From Leifsonia shinshuensis (lineage in GTDB: Bacteria; Actinomycetota; Actinomycetes; Actinomycetales; Microbacteriaceae), in NCBI RefSeq assembly GCF_022606355.1, contig NZ_JAHHZQ010000004.1:62001-126000 (forward strand): a stretch of DNA of 64,000 nt. Direction: 5' to 3'. Positions 62,756 through 64,000 of the stretch are shown here, one piece after another (within the stretch, counting starts at the first letter, position 1; each line of letters opens with the position of its first letter). A program made the translations under genes and the position numbers. The notes under the pieces are model-generated. The model was not told the origin of the DNA. It saw nothing but the letters and a program-made list of their open reading frames with translations, and made no database searches.

Positions 62756-63904
62756 TCAGAGGTCGGCGTGCAGCTGCCAGACCCGCTCCGCGGAGTCACG
62801 CCAGCTGAACGCGCGCGCCCGGTCGGAGGCGAGTACGCCCAACCGGGTGCGCAGGTCGGCGTCGTCGAGCAGCCGGCCGATGGCCCCGGCCAGCCGCTCG
62901 CTGTAGTCGGCGTCGTCGGCGGCGGACGCCGGCCGTTCCACCACGATGCTGGCCCCGGCGGCGACCTCCACGAGGGCGGGGTCGTCCGAGTGGATGACCG
63001 GCAGACCGAACTTGAAGGCCTCCACGATCGGCAGCCCGAAGCCCTCTGCGAGGCTGGGATAGACGAACATGGTCGCGCGGTCGAGCACCACGGCCAGGTC
63101 GGCGTCGTCGAGGCGGCCGAGCGCACGCACCCGGTCCTCGGGGAGTCCGGCGGCGGCCGCGACACCGGTCGCGGTGCCGTCGCCGTAGCGGTCGGGCCCG
63201 GCGATCAGCAGCGGGATGCCCTGAGCCTCCGGGCGGGCGACGGCGCGGATCAGCGGGGCGATGCCCTTGCGCGGCATGATCGAGCCCAGGGTGAACGCGT
63301 AGACCTCGGGCAGCTGCAGCCGGGCGGCGCGCGCGTCGGCGTCGGCCGGGAGCCGCAGCGTCGTGGCCGGCGCTCCGCCGATCACCCGGATGCGGTCGCC
63401 GAAGTCGAACACCTCGGCGAGACGGTCAGCGACGGCGTGGGTCGGAACGACGATGGCGTCGGCGAACTTGCGGGCGCGCTTGGCCATCGATTTCGTCCAC
63501 ATCACCGAGGCGGCCCCGAGCGATTCGGGGTGGGTCCAGGCGAGGGCGTCATGGATCGTGACCGCGATCTGGTCGTCGGCGTCGGCGGAACGGTGCTTCC
63601 GCAGCGGCGCCAGGAGGCTCGGCGCATGGATCATGCCGCGCACACCGCCGACGGCGATGCCGGACTGCCAGGCGAGGGAGAGTTCGCGCCGGGCGAGGGG
63701 GAGGCGCACAAGGTCGGCGAGCCCGGGCAGCGACGATCGGACCTCGTCCAGCTGCTCGTCGGGCACGTTCGACACGAACGCGCGCACGTCGCAGCCGGCT
63801 GGGGCGGTGGTGATGAGCTGACGGGTCAGCTCCTCCGTGTACCTCCGGGTACCACCGGTCTCCGCAGCGGTGAGGTCATCGACCACCACGCTGAGTGTCG
63901 TCAT
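62756..63904 (-). CDS. GT4-family glycosyltransferase
   Basis: A 382-residue GT-B enzyme. The N-terminal domain starts with SVVVDDLTAAETGGTRRYTEEL, and the C-terminal donor domain has GSIMPRKGIAPLIRAVA and the EX7E-type EGFGLPIVEAFKFGLPVI. It probably adds a sugar to a lipid-linked glycan in the same pathway as the acyltransferases. The first 29 bases of the gene overlap a preceding gene that extends beyond the window (frame evidence only). Donor sugar unknown. Confidence 0.87.
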   Translation of the reverse strand: MTTLSVVVDDLTAAETGGTRRYTEELTRQLITTAPAGCDVRAFVSNVPDEQLDEVRSSLPGLADLVRLPLARRELSLAWQSGIAVGGVRGMIHAPSLLAPLRKHRSADADDQIAVTIHDALAWTHPESLGAASVMWTKSMAKRARKFADAIVVPTHAVADRLAEVFDFGDRIRVIGGAPATTLRLPADADARAARLQLPEVYAFTLGSIMPRKGIAPLIRAVARPEAQGIPLLIAGPDRYGDGTATGVAAAAGLPEDRVRALGRLDDADLAVVLDRATMFVYPSLAEGFGLPIVEAFKFGLPVIHSDDPALVEVAAGASIVVERPASAADDADYSERLAGAIGRLLDDADLRTRLGVLASDRARAFSWRDSAERVWQLHADL

Positions 63905-64000
63905 CTGTCTCCAGCTCCAGGACTCCGTGCCGTGCCGCGTCTGCCAGGGCTTCCTGCCAGGACCGCAGCGGCTCGAGGCCGGCCTTGGCCCAGGCCTCGT
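63876..64000 (-). CDS. C-terminal end of an upstream gene, cut by the window
   Basis: On the minus strand one frame stays open from the window edge to a TGA at 63876-63878 and encodes EAWAKAGLEPL followed by RSWQEALADAARHGVLELE and a short charged tail. The amphipathic helix looks like the C terminus of a glycosyltransferase or other envelope enzyme. It overlaps the GT4 start by 29 bases. The alternative frame is Pro/Gly/Arg-rich and less likely. Product unknown. Confidence 0.45.
   Translation of the reverse strand, partial: EAWAKAGLEPLRSWQEALADAARHGVLELETDDDTQRGGR

Overview
High-GC actinobacterial chromosome (roughly 70% G+C by eye), most like Microbacteriaceae, with Leifsonia as a guess. 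Supporting signs are the FMN-riboswitch rib operon, an AccA/AccB/epsilon acyl-CoA carboxylase, LCP proteins, sdhCDAB, many GTG/TTG starts, 4-bp ATGA/GTGA gene overlaps, and a recurrent TANNNT hexamer placed exactly 12 to 7 bases before start codons (leaderless transcripts). No rRNA, tRNA, CRISPR array, transposase or phage gene was found.

Layout. 1-1.1 kb: end of an ABC-2 permease, a long hairpin, a small membrane protein. 1.1-4.9 kb: ribD-ribE-ribBA-ribH under an FMN riboswitch (minus strand). 4.9-10.4 kb: glycerol use, with a SorC-type regulator divergent from glpD-glpF-glpK and two matching TGCAC-type palindromes. 10.5-17.7 kb: LCP protein, HAD hydrolase, acetyltransferase, trpS, exonuclease III, YihY-type membrane protein and a Tat-exported orphan. 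17.7-21.3 kb: sdhCDAB with a perfect 20-bp palindrome upstream. 21.4-25.0 kb: mannose-1-phosphate guanylyltransferase, mannosyltransferase-like GT4, CorA. 25.1-34.4 kb: nucleoside island (BMP lipoprotein, ABC ATPase, two permeases, cdd, deoA, add) followed by a PTS IIA/IIB pair with no IIC. 34.4-39.5 kb: ArsR/MFS pair, class A beta-lactamase, sugar phosphomutase and purine nucleoside phosphorylase. 39.6-42.9 kb: LpdA-like flavoprotein and a Na+/H+ antiporter. 42.9-44.0 kb: a nuclease-like gene bracketed by two copies of an inverted-repeat element. 44.0-48 kb: acyl-CoA carboxylase alpha, Maf, TRAM-domain methyltransferase. 47.9-50.9 kb: LuxR-type response regulator, histidine kinase and a kinase-like membrane protein. 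50.9-53.1 kb: a lower-GC orphan gene and a run of three hairpins. 53.3-60.3 kb: carboxylase epsilon and beta, birA, PH-domain protein, GtrA protein, purK, purE, LCP. 60.3-64.0 kb: two convergent acyltransferases and glycosyltransferase genes of an envelope-polysaccharide locus.

The genes form coherent modules: flavin supply, glycerol entry, TCA/respiration, nucleoside salvage into pentose phosphate, biotin-dependent malonyl/methylmalonyl-CoA production with its biotin ligase, purine synthesis, and cell-envelope glycopolymers. From memory, the order of sdh, cdd-deoA-add, deoD-pmmB, lpdA, accA3, maf, accE5-accD5-birA and purK-purE resembles M. tuberculosis Rv3275c-Rv3319. The parts that stand out against this conserved background are the 626-residue orphan with neighbouring hairpins, the repeat-bracketed nuclease gene, and the kinase/kinase-like pair.
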